From Lycocorax pyrrhopterus obiensis (Eukaryota; Chordata; Aves; Passeriformes; Paradisaeidae), in assembly GCA_014706295.1 (NCBI GenBank), contig JACSVZ010000028.1, positions 1,344,263-1,408,262 of the forward strand: 64,000 bases of DNA. Reading direction: 5' to 3'. A model generated the notes under the pieces. It ran no database searches. It saw nothing but the letters and a program-made list of their open reading frames with translations, and was not told the origin of the DNA. Shown here piece by piece: positions 1 to 10,602 of the stretch. Every line of letters starts with the position of its first letter. Position 1 is the stretch's first letter. The position numbers and the translations under genes are program-made.

Positions 1-1704
1 ACCCAAGGAAATTCCTTCTCTGTTCACTACCCAGGCTTTCCTGCTCGGAGGAATATGCCTTCGAGTGAAACATTGTCGTTCCCATCGAATCCGAGGTAGC
101 ACTTGTCAGGTTTCCTGATTAGTAATTTATTCTATTTAATATTTTGTTGAAATCTTCGTGCTTTGACACAGGTTTGGGGTTTTTTCTTTGTGATTAGTTG
201 AGCTCCTTATCCCATAGGATTATTCCTTTGTTGGTTGGAAGTTCTTGTCCTGGGTGTTTCGTAGCTGCTAAACTTGGGGAAGAGGAATATCCGCGTGTCC
301 CGCGGGGTTTGGTGATGGAGCAGTTCCCAGGAAAGCTGATTAATTCACCTGTAGTGTAGCTGTGGATGAAATGGAAGTGGGAAATCAACAGATTGGTGAG
401 GCCACACCCAAAAAATTCCCAGTGTGGGATCTCAGCGGGGGTGGGAAGGGCTGGTGGGACTCACAGAGGGGTGGGAGCAGGACCCCGGTGGGCTCCATGA
501 GGGATCGGCGTCTCCAAGTGAGATATTCCCTGTCCGTCCCCGTCTCCGCATCCTCCGGAGCCTCGGAGATCCCCCTGGATGTGGCTGGAGGCTCGGGATC
601 CGTCAGCAGGGAGCGCAGACAGCAGCAGTTCCGTGGGCAGAGCGTTTCCCACGCGGGTTTGTTCAGCCCGGGGAGTTATATCCTGTTCAGCACCTAAAAA
701 TATTCCTTGCCTGGGCGCTCTCTGCTGTTCCAGGGGAAAATCCGGAGCCAGTTTCCGTGCCTGCTGCAGTTTGGGGACTGCAGTGCTTGGCCTTGGGTGT
801 GTCAGCGTGAAAAATCCCATTTTTTGGGAATGCTTCAGGCGTTGCTTTGAGCTGTGCTTTTCCTCCCAGTCTGCTTTTGGGAAGCTCCACGTGGTCAGTT
901 CCTTAGAAAACATAATTTATTTTATCCTCTTTTTTTTGGGGGGGAGGGGGTTTGGGGAATTAGTCCTGAGGCTGTGTTTATAAAAGGTGTCTTGGTGGTA
1001 GAGAAATTTCCTGTAGCCCAGCTTGGGAAAAACGGCATTAAACTAATTTTATTTAATATGACCTAAATTAAATACTTTGGGGTTGGGGTTTGGTTTTTTT
1101 TTAAAAAAAGCTTTTTGTTCAATTCACAAAGCTTTTCCTCCAGATCCATAATTTTTTGGGGGACTAGGACACCAAACTGATGCAGAGCTTCAAAAAGCTG
1201 ATGTTTTGCTAAATCCTATTCTTTTCCCACATCATCCATTAATAGAATTTGCTAATTTGCACTGGCTGGGAGACCTGTTGCCAACCCCAAAAACTTTGTG
1301 CTAGTGAGTAAAAGTGTAGGAGCTTCAGGTGGAGTGTTCATTCCAAAATGTACAAAAAAACCATTTGTACATGAAAATGTTAAAAAACCGGGGACGTTTT
1401 AGGATGCTGTGACTACAAAATCGTCTCTGGGGATAAAGGTTCGGGGGGAGAAGGGGCTGAGGATTTTTGGTGTGGAAGAGAGGATTAGGGAGGTTCTGCT
1501 GGATGGGGTCTGGTGTCATTTGTCTGCCTGGAGCGGGGTCTGGCCCACGTGTTGGGGAGTGTTTGGGGTGACAATTTAATTGTTCCAGCCCTGAAGTGCT
1601 GCAGAGGATTTTGAGGAGCTCCAGAGACTCGTAAATGTCTTGATTTGGTGCTGCTGCTGTCGGGAGGTGAATTAAACCCCAGGAAAAAGGAGCTGGGAGC
1701 TTGG

Positions 1705-1785
1705 AAAGCTCCTGACCTCAAGGATTCCTGTGGGATTTGATGATCCCTGGGGATCCCTCCCAACCTGAGGGATTCTGTGCTGGGC
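1705..1785 (+). mobile_element. CR1 LINE 3'-end remnant (degenerate)
   Basis: The text 'gatgatccctggggatccc' followed by 'tcccaacctgagggattctgtg' resembles the sense 3' tail of avian CR1 elements (ggtcccttccaac...attctatg). It is short and diverged. Confidence 0.35.
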
Positions 1786-2474
1786 TTGAGGGGTGTTCAC
1801 CTGGTGCCGCTCAGGATTTTTTGTGGGGGAGAACATCAGAGCCTGTGGGCTCCTCCAGAGCAGTTCCCCTTACCTGGAGCGTTCCCCAACCTCCCAAACC
1901 GTGGGAGAGGTGGGAAAGGACGGAAAGGTCGGGAAGAGGGTTCGAGGTGTGGAGTGTGGTTGTGACATGGGAGCTGCTGAGCTCCGTTCCAGGAGGGGCC
2001 TGGCAGAGTTGGAGACATGATTAAAAAAAAAAAAACCAACAAACCTTAAAAGGTCACTCTGCTTTGGGATAAATTTGGGGTCGATGCTTCCTTGGAGCCA
2101 CGGGGATGGCGATGCCCGCGGCGGGAGAACATCCCTTGAGCCAGGAGTGTGTTCATTATCACCTGCACAGGGTTTGTGCTGGGGAAAATCCCGGAGGAAA
2201 AGGGATTTGGTGTCTGAACTCGCCTGGGGCCGGGCACAGCTGTGGCATCCAACCCCCCCAGCGTGTCCCAAGCGGGCAAAACTGAACCTTTCGGTGCCTC
2301 AGCAGCTGGCAAAGGGGATTATTCCGGGAATTCCGCTGGAATAAAAACCCAGGAGCTTCCAGGCCTGCTCGGACAGCACAGGCTCCCGGTGCTGGTGGTT
2401 TTGGGAGGGAAAAGTCTAAAAAAAAAGTTAAAAATCCACCGAAGTTTCTTCTGATGCTCAAATAATCCTAAGTT

Positions 2475-2540
2475 GAGTTGGGACTGGGGGATCTGTAAGG
2501 TCCCTTCCCAACCCCAACCATCCCAGGATTCTCGGACTCG
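2475..2540 (+). mobile_element. CR1 LINE 3'-end fragment
   Basis: It contains 'gatctgtaaggtcccttccc' then 'aaccccaaccatcccaggattct', the typical sense-strand 3' terminus of avian CR1. It is about 65 bp and lies inside the presumed 3' UTR of the upstream gene. Confidence 0.5.
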
Positions 2541-4083
2541 TTGCCCTGGCGGGCGGATTTTTTTAGGAATTTTTTTAGGAATTGCAGGAGGAGGAGAAGG
2601 AGGAGCTTCTTCAAACCAAAAAATGGGAAGACCCTGGAAAGGAGGGAATTTGGTGAATCTCCACTCCCACGGGAGCTGCAGCAGCGATGACGGTCTGGCC
2701 GTGGGGGGTTGTGGTTTTAATTCCTTGTGACTCCCGAATCTTTTTTAACTTCTCCTGGATTTCTCCTGGATTTCTCACTGCAGCCAAGGCTCAGACACGG
2801 AGCTGCTGCAGGAGGGAGTGGTGGTGGCTGAAATCCGACTGAAAATCAGGATCTTTAGGCGTAAAAAGTCTTTCGTGTGGGGCTTTTTATTTCATTCCGA
2901 TTTCCAGATTTCACCCCACAGCGCTGATGAAGTTGTCAGCGAGGGATTTGTACAGATCCTTTCCCAAAGTAACTTCCCCCCTCTTACCTCCTTTAATACT
3001 TTACCCAATGATATTTTAATGGCTTAATTTTATTTTAATGATAGGAATTTCAGAGTTGCAAAGGCTCTTTCTAACTTGATTGACTTGGAGGAAACCCCCC
3101 CCGCCTTGTTGATACCGTAAATACTCATCTTGATGTAGATGGATTTGTTATTTTTGCACCAGAACCCCTAATTTTTTGCAGTATAAAGTGCACTTTTTCA
3201 TAAAAAAAAAACAAAAAACCTTGTATTCCTGTCTGATGAGTGTCTTATGTGCTGGAAGGGATATTCTGCCAAAGCTCCAGAGCTGAGGACGTTGTTAATT
3301 CCTCGAGGTGTTCGCTGAAACCTGGGACCTGCTCAGTCTATTTTGAGACAAAGTAGGGAAGGAAGTGCCTCCCCGTGAGCAGGAATTAAAAGATGGGAAA
3401 TGAAACTTCTCACTGCCCTTACAGAAAACTCCGTGGTACTTCAAAATCCACCTTCAGGTTTTCTATTGCACCAGCCTCTTAAATCACAAATGTTTACCTT
3501 GATGATCAGGGAGTGCCTTGTCCCGTGCTGGGCTCACGCTTGGGAAGCAGAGTGGTGGGGATGGGGATGGATTTTGCCCTATGTGTGGGTGGAAAAATCA
3601 GGCTGGAACCCCCTGAGTTGGTGGGAATCCCCATTTTTATCCGTGGGCGCTCCTCACAGACTGCACCGAGTTCCCCAGGTTTGCTCACACACGGACCTGC
3701 CAGGGGGAGCAAACAGAATTTGCTGCCTCGCCCCTCAATTTTGGTTGGGTTGGCCCAATTCCGGAGGGTTTTGCTGTCTCCTCTTGCAGTGAGGTGTTTG
3801 TCCAGACCCTTCCCCGGCGTCGCTCAGCCCTCGGGCCCTCCGTGCGTCCCTCGTGAAGCCACCCGTGTCCGTGTGGGCGTCTCCGGTGCCGCCGCTCCCG
3901 TGCTTGCCGGGGCTCTCGGAGCACCGATCCCGATCTCTCCGTGTGTTCTTGCAGTGCCTTGTAAATCCCAACGATCCCGAGCGTCCCGGGAGGGCTGCGG
4001 TGTCGGGGACCGGTGAGGCGCTCCCAGCTTGTACTGCCGGACCGGACTTTGTAACTGAGGATTTAAACCCCTGTTTCAAAGGA

Positions 4084-4089
4084 AATAAA
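4084..4089 (+). promoter_or_regulatory. candidate poly(A) signal AATAAA
   Basis: AATAAA is followed within 30 bases by T/G-rich sequence. It would end the presumed upstream + strand transcript. No transcript evidence is available. Confidence 0.4.
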
Positions 4090-4429
4090 GAGTTTGACTC
4101 TGACTCCGCGTGTCCTGTCGCCCTCGTTGCTTTTAAAGGGGGTGGTCGGTGCAGAGCCGTTCCCCCAGCACTGCCCTACCCGCCCTCACTCGTGTCCCCA
4201 AGTGCCACATCCGCGTGTCCTTTACCCCCCTCCAGGGATGGACACTGTGCCGGCGGCTTTAAGGCTTCTCTCTCCCTGCTCCTGCTGCCCCTGGGCCTGA
4301 CTGGGAGCAGACTGGGCTGGCTGGGAGGGCTGGTGCCACCAGATGGTGCTGGCACCCAGGCGCGCTGTGCTCGGTGTCACCCCAGAGGCGGCCGAGGTGC
4401 CACCCCTCGCACGGCTCCGGGACACGGGG

Positions 4430-4645
4430 AGGGTGCGACAGCTCCACAGCTCCGGCGGATCCAGGAAATGGGGAGGGAGTGACCCCTGCGCGGATCCAGA
4501 GGGATCCAGGACAGCCGGAGGGTGCAACCCCTGGGCAGCTCCGCGTTGATCCAGGAGGGTGCAACGCTGGAGAATTCCGGCTTGATCCAGGGCAGCCGGA
4601 GGCTGCAACCCCTCCACAGCTCCAGCGTGGTCCTGGGGGCTTCTC
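4430..4645. repeat. short tandem repeat, unit about 80 bp
   Basis: 'gccggagggtgcaacccctg' (from 4514) recurs as 'gccggaggctgcaacccctc' (from 4594), each surrounded by 'gatccagg' and 'cagctcc' motifs. The copies are diverged and there are two to three of them. Confidence 0.55.
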
Positions 4646-6867
4646 CTGGTCCCCGCTTCCCTGGTGTGGCAGGACAGGGAATGTCACCGGGGAAGGGACA
4701 GCAGCACAGCCCTGTGTTGGCTGTTGGTGTCACCCCTCGGCAGCGGCTCCACGGGATCCAGGCGGAGCGGGATGGAGCTGGATTCATTACCCAAGGTAAT
4801 TAAAACCCAGACCAAACCTGGGGTACCTCGTGGGATGGGGCTCAGGGGAGTCACACCGTGGTCCATGCCCCTGCTCCAGGTGCTCTGTGTCTGGAGCAGG
4901 GATCAGAAAGGAAAACTTCACCGTTCCTCTGGAATCCCTGCTTTTCCTCCATCTTTTTTATGCCCTAATTCTAAGAATGGTTTGGATTTTTTTTCCCCTG
5001 GGCTGCCATGGTGATCCTGCTGAGCTCTCCAGCCTTTTCTTGGAGATGGAGCTTTTATTCCACCCACCAATACCCGGCACACGCCGGGCACCGGGAGGTT
5101 TGGGGTGCCCCTCACAGGTGAGCCGGGATTTGAGCTCCTTGGAGCGGCCGCTGAGCCAACCCTGGTGATTTCACTCCCCTTTTAATTCCCTTTATAAAGT
5201 GAGAAGCTTTTCCCACACGGTGTTCCCGGGCTGATGTCACGCCTCGGGTAAGTCGTGCTCATGAGGTCACTTTACAAACAGAACCCTCTGGAGGGACAGA
5301 GCCAAGGTTTTGTCCATGTGAGGAGGCTCCTCATGGAGCATCCCGCTTGGATTCCTTGGTGGAGACGCAGAGATTCCTGGAGAAGATCCCTTTGGTGGCC
5401 CGGCTCCTCATGGATTTTAATCCTTTCTTCTTCTCTGCTCCCTTTCTTTCCTGCTCCCCAGCTCCTTCCAGCCCCTTCCTGAACGAGGTGGGATTTTTGG
5501 GCAGCGTCCATCTGGCAGGCTGCTCCCTCTCCGTGTTTTCCCAGCCTGCAAATCCAAGCCGAGCTCCGGCAAAGGTGCTGCCCGAGCGCTCCCCAGAGCT
5601 TCCACCCAAACCTCGCAGCTGCGGCTCTGGGGCAGGGGAATGGCTGGAATTTCCTGCCCCGGCTGCCTTCAGCGAGGCGAGTGTGGACACGTCCCAGGGC
5701 ATGTCCCAGGGCACATCCCAGGGCAGGATCCGCCGCCTCTCACCCCCTGGGATGGGTGCCTGGGCATGGACGCGCTCCCGGCGCGGAATTCCCAGGATGA
5801 GGAATCCCGTGCCAGGGATGATGCTGTGGCTGAGCGTTTCCCCGTTCCATGGCTCCTCGCCGCGCCTTTCCCTGCTGCCTGGCAGTGCCTGGCTCCAGGA
5901 GGTGCAGATGGATATTCTCCAACGACCTCTGCTGCGGGATGGGATTTTCTTGGCCGGTTCCCAGCCGGCACCACGGCTCCAGCCTGGGGGAAAATCTCTC
6001 CGCGCTGCTTCTCTCCAGCTGCTTCCCGCTGCCGCGGATGCTCCGTGCGGGAGCGACGTGCCCTGTGTACACAGCCCTTTCCCAAGTCACGCTCCGGTGA
6101 CTAATTCCCTCCTGATGGGCACGTGGAGCCTGATCCGTGTCCGGGTTCACAGATAAATACATTTATTTCTGCTGGAGGTCAGACTGACAGCGACTTCCCC
6201 GATTTCTCCAGCAGCTTCTATCCTCATTCCTCGCCCAAAATTGCACCTTGTGCTTCAAAAACCATCCAGGCGCTTAAAATCCTACATTTTAAAGGATGTT
6301 TTGGGGTTGGCCTTCTCTTGTAGCATCTTCCTTGATAAAAGGGATGCTGTTCCGGGATGTGCCCGGGTTGGATTTGGTTTCTTTTATCTCTTTTTCCCAT
6401 CATTTAAAGCATCCACATTTAAAATCTTACAGTTTGAAGGAGCTTTCTGGGTTATCCCTCCCTTTCATCGTGTCCTGAGGGTTTCCCTGGTAAAAGAGGT
6501 GCTGCTCTGGGATGTGCCCAGGTTGGATTTGGTTCCCTCCATCCATTTTTTCGCCCTGCTCAGTGCTGGGAAGCTTTTTGGACGTAAGATTTAGAGCTGA
6601 TCTGGCTCCCTTGGAGCCTTGAGGTTCATTCCTGTGCTCAGCACCGTCATCCCAAGAGATCACACTGCTCCCAAAAGCCCTGGCCTGGGATTTCCTCCTG
6701 GATCTACACCAGAAATGGAGGGAAAGGGCTGTTTTGGCACATGAGGAGGCTGAGATTGGACAGGAAGATGCTCCCAGCATGGAAAAGCTGCTTTTGAACC
6801 ATCACATCAATCCTGCCCAGGCTGAGCTTGTTCCCTGCTGATGATCCTGAATATCCTCATCCTGAAT

Positions 6868-6916
6868 ATCCCGAGCTGGAAGGGACCCCCAAGGATCAGG
6901 AAGTCCAACTCCATGG
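6868..6916 (-). mobile_element. CR1 LINE fragment (antisense)
   Basis: 'gagctggaagggacccccaa' then 'ggatcaggaagtccaactcc' matches the antisense of the CR1 3' region. Only about 50 bp is recognisable. Confidence 0.45.
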
Positions 6917-8112
6917 AGATCTCAAGGGATTCTGTTTAATGTCTGCAAACAGAAAATCGTCCTCAGCCGAGCACAGACCCTCCCTGGAGTTCCCTGTCCG
7001 GGGAGCCCATCCAGGAAAGATGCTCTCCTTGGGAAGCAGAGAACATCCTGGTGCCGAAAGCATCTCTGAGAGGAAGGTGATCGTGTGGTGAGTGAGGTCT
7101 TCCCAAGCCACATTTCCATTTTTGGTGGTTGGATCAGAGGCATTTCCTGCACTTCCCAGGCTGACGGGGGGGCTGGGAATCCGAGTTAATCGTTGACTGC
7201 GGGTGCAGCCGAGGCAGGAATGTCTTTGTCCAAGTGGAGCAGAAGTCTCATTTTTGGGAGATGCCGTAAACTCGCAGCAAAGGGAGAAAAATGTGATTCC
7301 TGCTGTGACGGGGCAAAAGCTGCTTTTTGCTCGCCTGAGCCGTCCTGGTTGTCTTTGATTTAGAAACATCCAAAGGTCACCGCAGCGTCCACTCTGCCGA
7401 TTCATCATGACAGCGGCCAGCGCTGGGAAAACACGGGATGCGGCTTCCCAAACATCCCACGCTGGCAGCCGAGGGGCAGCCCTGTCTCCCATCCCTCCGT
7501 GCCCCTTTTCAGACCTGAAATGAGATGGGATGGGGCAAACCCCACCCGGGGTTCTGCTTCACCAAGGGATTTTTCACCCCGAATGATTCTTGGTCCAACT
7601 TCCCTCGAGGCCAAGCCCTAAGGGCTGCTTGGAGCTCCGTGTGGTGGCAGCAGCCGGGCTGCTCTTCCCTTCTTTGCCTGAAAAAACGCCATGGGAAAGC
7701 ACGAATTGCCTTTTTTCCAGGGAATATCCTCCCTCCAGCGTCCAGCTTGCTCAGCCCCAGTGGTTTTGGGGAGCACTGAGGTCCTGTGGGATGTGGGAAG
7801 AACCTGATCCCGCTCTGTCGGTCCCAGGGTGATGCCACCAGTTCCCAGGGGTCTCTGGGCACTTTTTTTGGGATCCCTTGCTCAACAACTGCGAGGAACC
7901 GATAGCCCCAAAATCTGGAAGGCAGCACTTCCCCCCCTGCCACTCGTGATAAGGAACTCTGCAAAAAACCCCTAAGTTTCTGCTGGCTCGGGCAGCTGCC
8001 GGGAATTTCCTGCTTTTGGGGGAATTGAAGCCCTCTGGAGCCCCCTGCTCTGTGTCTTTACCACGCTCCCCACCGACCGCCAGCATCTGGAGAAGGGAAA
8101 AACACCATTTAT

Positions 8113-8260
8113 TCGGAATCACGGAATGGTTTTGTCGGAAGGGACCTTAAAACCCATCGTGTTCCACCCCCTGCCATGGGCTGGGACACCTTCCACTGTC
8201 CCAGGTCGCTCCAAACCCCATCCAGCCTGGCCTTGGACACTTCCACACCTTTCCAGGCTC
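8113..8260 (-). mobile_element. CR1 LINE fragment (antisense)
   Basis: It runs from 'aatcacggaatggttttgtc' through 'ggaagggaccttaaaaccca', 'ccccctgccatgggctggga' and 'catccagcctggccttggac'. These are successive hallmarks of the CR1 3' portion in antisense. The element is oriented opposite to GDF15. Confidence 0.85.
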
Positions 8261-9893
8261 GATTTGAGCTTTCCCAGAGTTGGATCCTCCTCACCCTCAG
8301 CCCATCCCAGCTGCTCTGAGGTCCCTGGGAACAGCAATTCCCCGGGCATCCCTGCTCTAGGTCCATGCCAGGAGAGCAGTGCCAAGATGAGGTATCCACA
8401 TGGGATGCATTAACTGGACAGGAGCCTTCGTCCTGCTGGGAAGAGGCACTGGATTAACCTGACCTTCCAACGAATGTGTCCAGGAAGAGCCGAGGAAACA
8501 TGGGATGAGGGCGCTGCGCAATCCCCTCTTGCAGGCTGGTGAGGACACGCTGGGACATTTCATCATCGCTCGCTCAGGATTCAAACCACTGCTCCCAAAA
8601 TCCCTCTTTTATGGCCTTTGCTGGACTGTAAATCTCCGGCTTCCACTGCTGGCGCCTTTCGGGGGGAAAAACATCCGGCTCCAGCAAAATTTGATGCTCT
8701 TGGAATGCGTCACTCCTGGACGTGGGGCTCGCGCCCACGGGCAGAAAATCCATTGCAAAAGCAGAACTTCGGGATTCCGGGGTTTCTGCCTGGTCTTGCT
8801 CAACGTCACCGGAGAGGTCGGGGCCTCTTCCTGCACCCGGACATGCCGAGGGCTCTGGTTCGGCTCTGGATCAGCACATTTGGCACCGTGGGGCTGGTGG
8901 AGGGGGCTGGTGGCTGGGCTGGAGCCCGCCGTGGGCACGGAGATGTCCAGAGGGGAGGGAATGGGGTGGTGGTTCTGCCCTCGTGTCCTCCTGGGGTGAT
9001 GCTCCCTCTCCTTTCTTCCCTGGATTTGGGGGGCTGGAGGGCTGCAATCACCCGTGCTGATAAAATCCCTGGGAGAGGGATCACAGTGGGCTTGGGGCTC
9101 TGGGAATTCCCTGTGGGAAGGTGCTCCGGGAGGGGAGTTCATCCGGATGGGTGATGTCCCACTCATGGTGCCCAAATCCACATGGGATGAAGCCCTGGGG
9201 ATAAACCTGAGGTGTCCCTGGGAGCCGCACACGGGATTTCCCTCCAAGCTGGATGCTCTGGGAAGGGAAAAGCAGTGAAATAGGGAGGGGGTCTGGGTGG
9301 GCTCCTGCTCCTCCTCACCCGTCCCGCTGCAAGGACGGATCTGGAGCAGGGCAGCAGAGCCAGGGCCGGGGCAATCCCCTCCACATGGCCCTGTCACCCT
9401 GACAAACTTCTCCTTTCCTGTGTTTTAGGGTGAAACGCTGAGTCTCGGCTTTGCCTCAGGCAACCCCTTGAGAAATGGGGTGAGAGAAGCCGGAGCGAGG
9501 CTGGAGCCGAGGCCGGCGGAGGAGCGGGGGATAAACAGGGTAAATCACGGGATCACCGCACGCTCATCCCTGGCGGGAGCACGGCCGGACACCGGGCGCT
9601 TGGATCAACTTCAGGACATTCGGGAACGGCCTCGCCTGCCCCGGCCTGCACCGGGAGGACCTGCCCGCCTCCTCATCCCACCGGGAGCCGCTCATCCCTC
9701 CGCTCACGGTTTTTCGGTCCAAGCATCCCTGAGGAGGAGCTGGGAGAGGGGTGGTGCTGTGGTGGTCCCCGCGGCTTGTTCCCGCTCTGCGTTTCCTCCT
9801 GCCCAGCCCCGCTCTGGCACGGTGCTGCCCCGGCACACGTGGCCCCGCTGGATCGGTGCCACCCGGCTCCGTCCCGGCTGCCTCCGTTTGGGA

Positions 9894-9901
9894 TGACGTA
9901 A
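9894..9901 (+). promoter_or_regulatory. CRE/ATF-like site TGACGTAA upstream of GDF15
   Basis: TGACGTAA matches a CRE/ATF half-to-full site and lies about 590 bp before the GDF15 TATA box. GDF15 is known to respond to ATF4/CHOP in mammals, which makes the site plausible. An 8-mer match alone is weak evidence. Confidence 0.3.
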
Positions 9902-10486
9902 CTCCGGCCGCTGTTGCTTCAGAAGGATCCAGGCTCGGGATGAGCCCATCCCCCGGCCGCACCTGCGGTCCGGTGGGACAAGGTCCTGTGCTGATCCTTT
10001 CCCTGCTCCGGCCACGCGCCCAGCACGAGCTGCCGCCTCCCTGCCCCATCCCTGCTCCGCTGGGATTTTGGGAAGGGGCGGATCAGCCCCGTGCGGTGAC
10101 AGCGACCAGACCCGCGAGGTGGCGGGCAGGGGAGGTGGCTGAGGATGCAAGGATGGGAAATCCGAGCTTGGAATGCTGCCTGCAGCGCTCCTGCCTCGCA
10201 CATCATCCCCTCTCCATCACCCCGCTCCGCCACCACCGGCTGCTGGAGGTGAGGGGGATTTCACGAGCCGTGCGATCCGCAGGGAAAACGGGAGGTGGAA
10301 GGGAAATGTTCGTGTCTGAGAAGGAGTATTCCATATTTTTTTATCTCCGCAGCTCTAAATTACCCGGCTCCAGCACTGTCGGAGCTCCTGTTGGAAATCC
10401 CAGGAGGAGAGGAGAGATTCCTGCTGGGAGTTCGCTCCGGCGTCACCCTCAGGGAGGGGGGACGGAGGGCGGGCAAAGTTCGGCTC

Positions 10487-10492
10487 TATAAA
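10487..10492 (+). promoter_or_regulatory. GDF15: TATA box of GDF15
   Basis: TATAAA lies in a GC-rich setting 111 bases upstream of the first ATG (10603). A start about 30 bases downstream (near 10515-10525) gives a short 5' UTR of roughly 80 bases. Mammalian GDF15 also has a TATA-type inducible promoter. Confidence 0.7.
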
Positions 10493-10602
10493 GTCAGGTC
10501 CTGAGCTCTTCATTCATCCCCCTGGCAGCACCGTCGGCAGCAGCACGTCCAGCACGAGAATTGGGAACAAATCCTGCCCTGAAGCCGCCGGTTTTCCGCA
10601 GG

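Larger units (their letters stand above)
1..4105 (+). other. presumptive 3' UTR / terminal region of an upstream + strand gene (PGPEP1 by synteny)
   Basis: I find no coding exon here on either strand; the open frames are short and match nothing I recognise. The DNA is less GC-rich than what follows, has T- and A-runs, and ends at an AATAAA (4084-4089) with a T/G-rich stretch after it, which looks like the end of a long 3' UTR. In mammals PGPEP1 (pyroglutamyl-peptidase I) sits directly upstream of GDF15 on the same strand, so its last exon is the natural candidate. None of the PGPEP1 protein motifs I know could be found, so this is inference from gene order only. It could equally be intergenic DNA. 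Confidence 0.3.
4106..10480. other. intergenic region upstream of GDF15, no gene seen
   Basis: This 6.4 kb has no recognisable exon. It holds a short ~80-bp-period repeat (4430-4645), CR1 fragments at about 6868 and 8115, and a GC-rich last kilobase that probably contains GDF15 upstream control elements. Long open frames here (for example 5347-6156 and 9751-10491) reflect GC-rich, stop-poor DNA and show no protein family signature. Confidence 0.5.

Noticed and set aside
1..4105. PGPEP1 coding exons
   Set aside because: No recognisable pyroglutamyl-peptidase motif was found; only a 3' UTR assignment from gene order remains possible.
10561..10602. Start of GDF15 at 10561
   Set aside because: That codon is TTG; the first ATG in frame is 10603 with A at -3 and gives a proper signal peptide.
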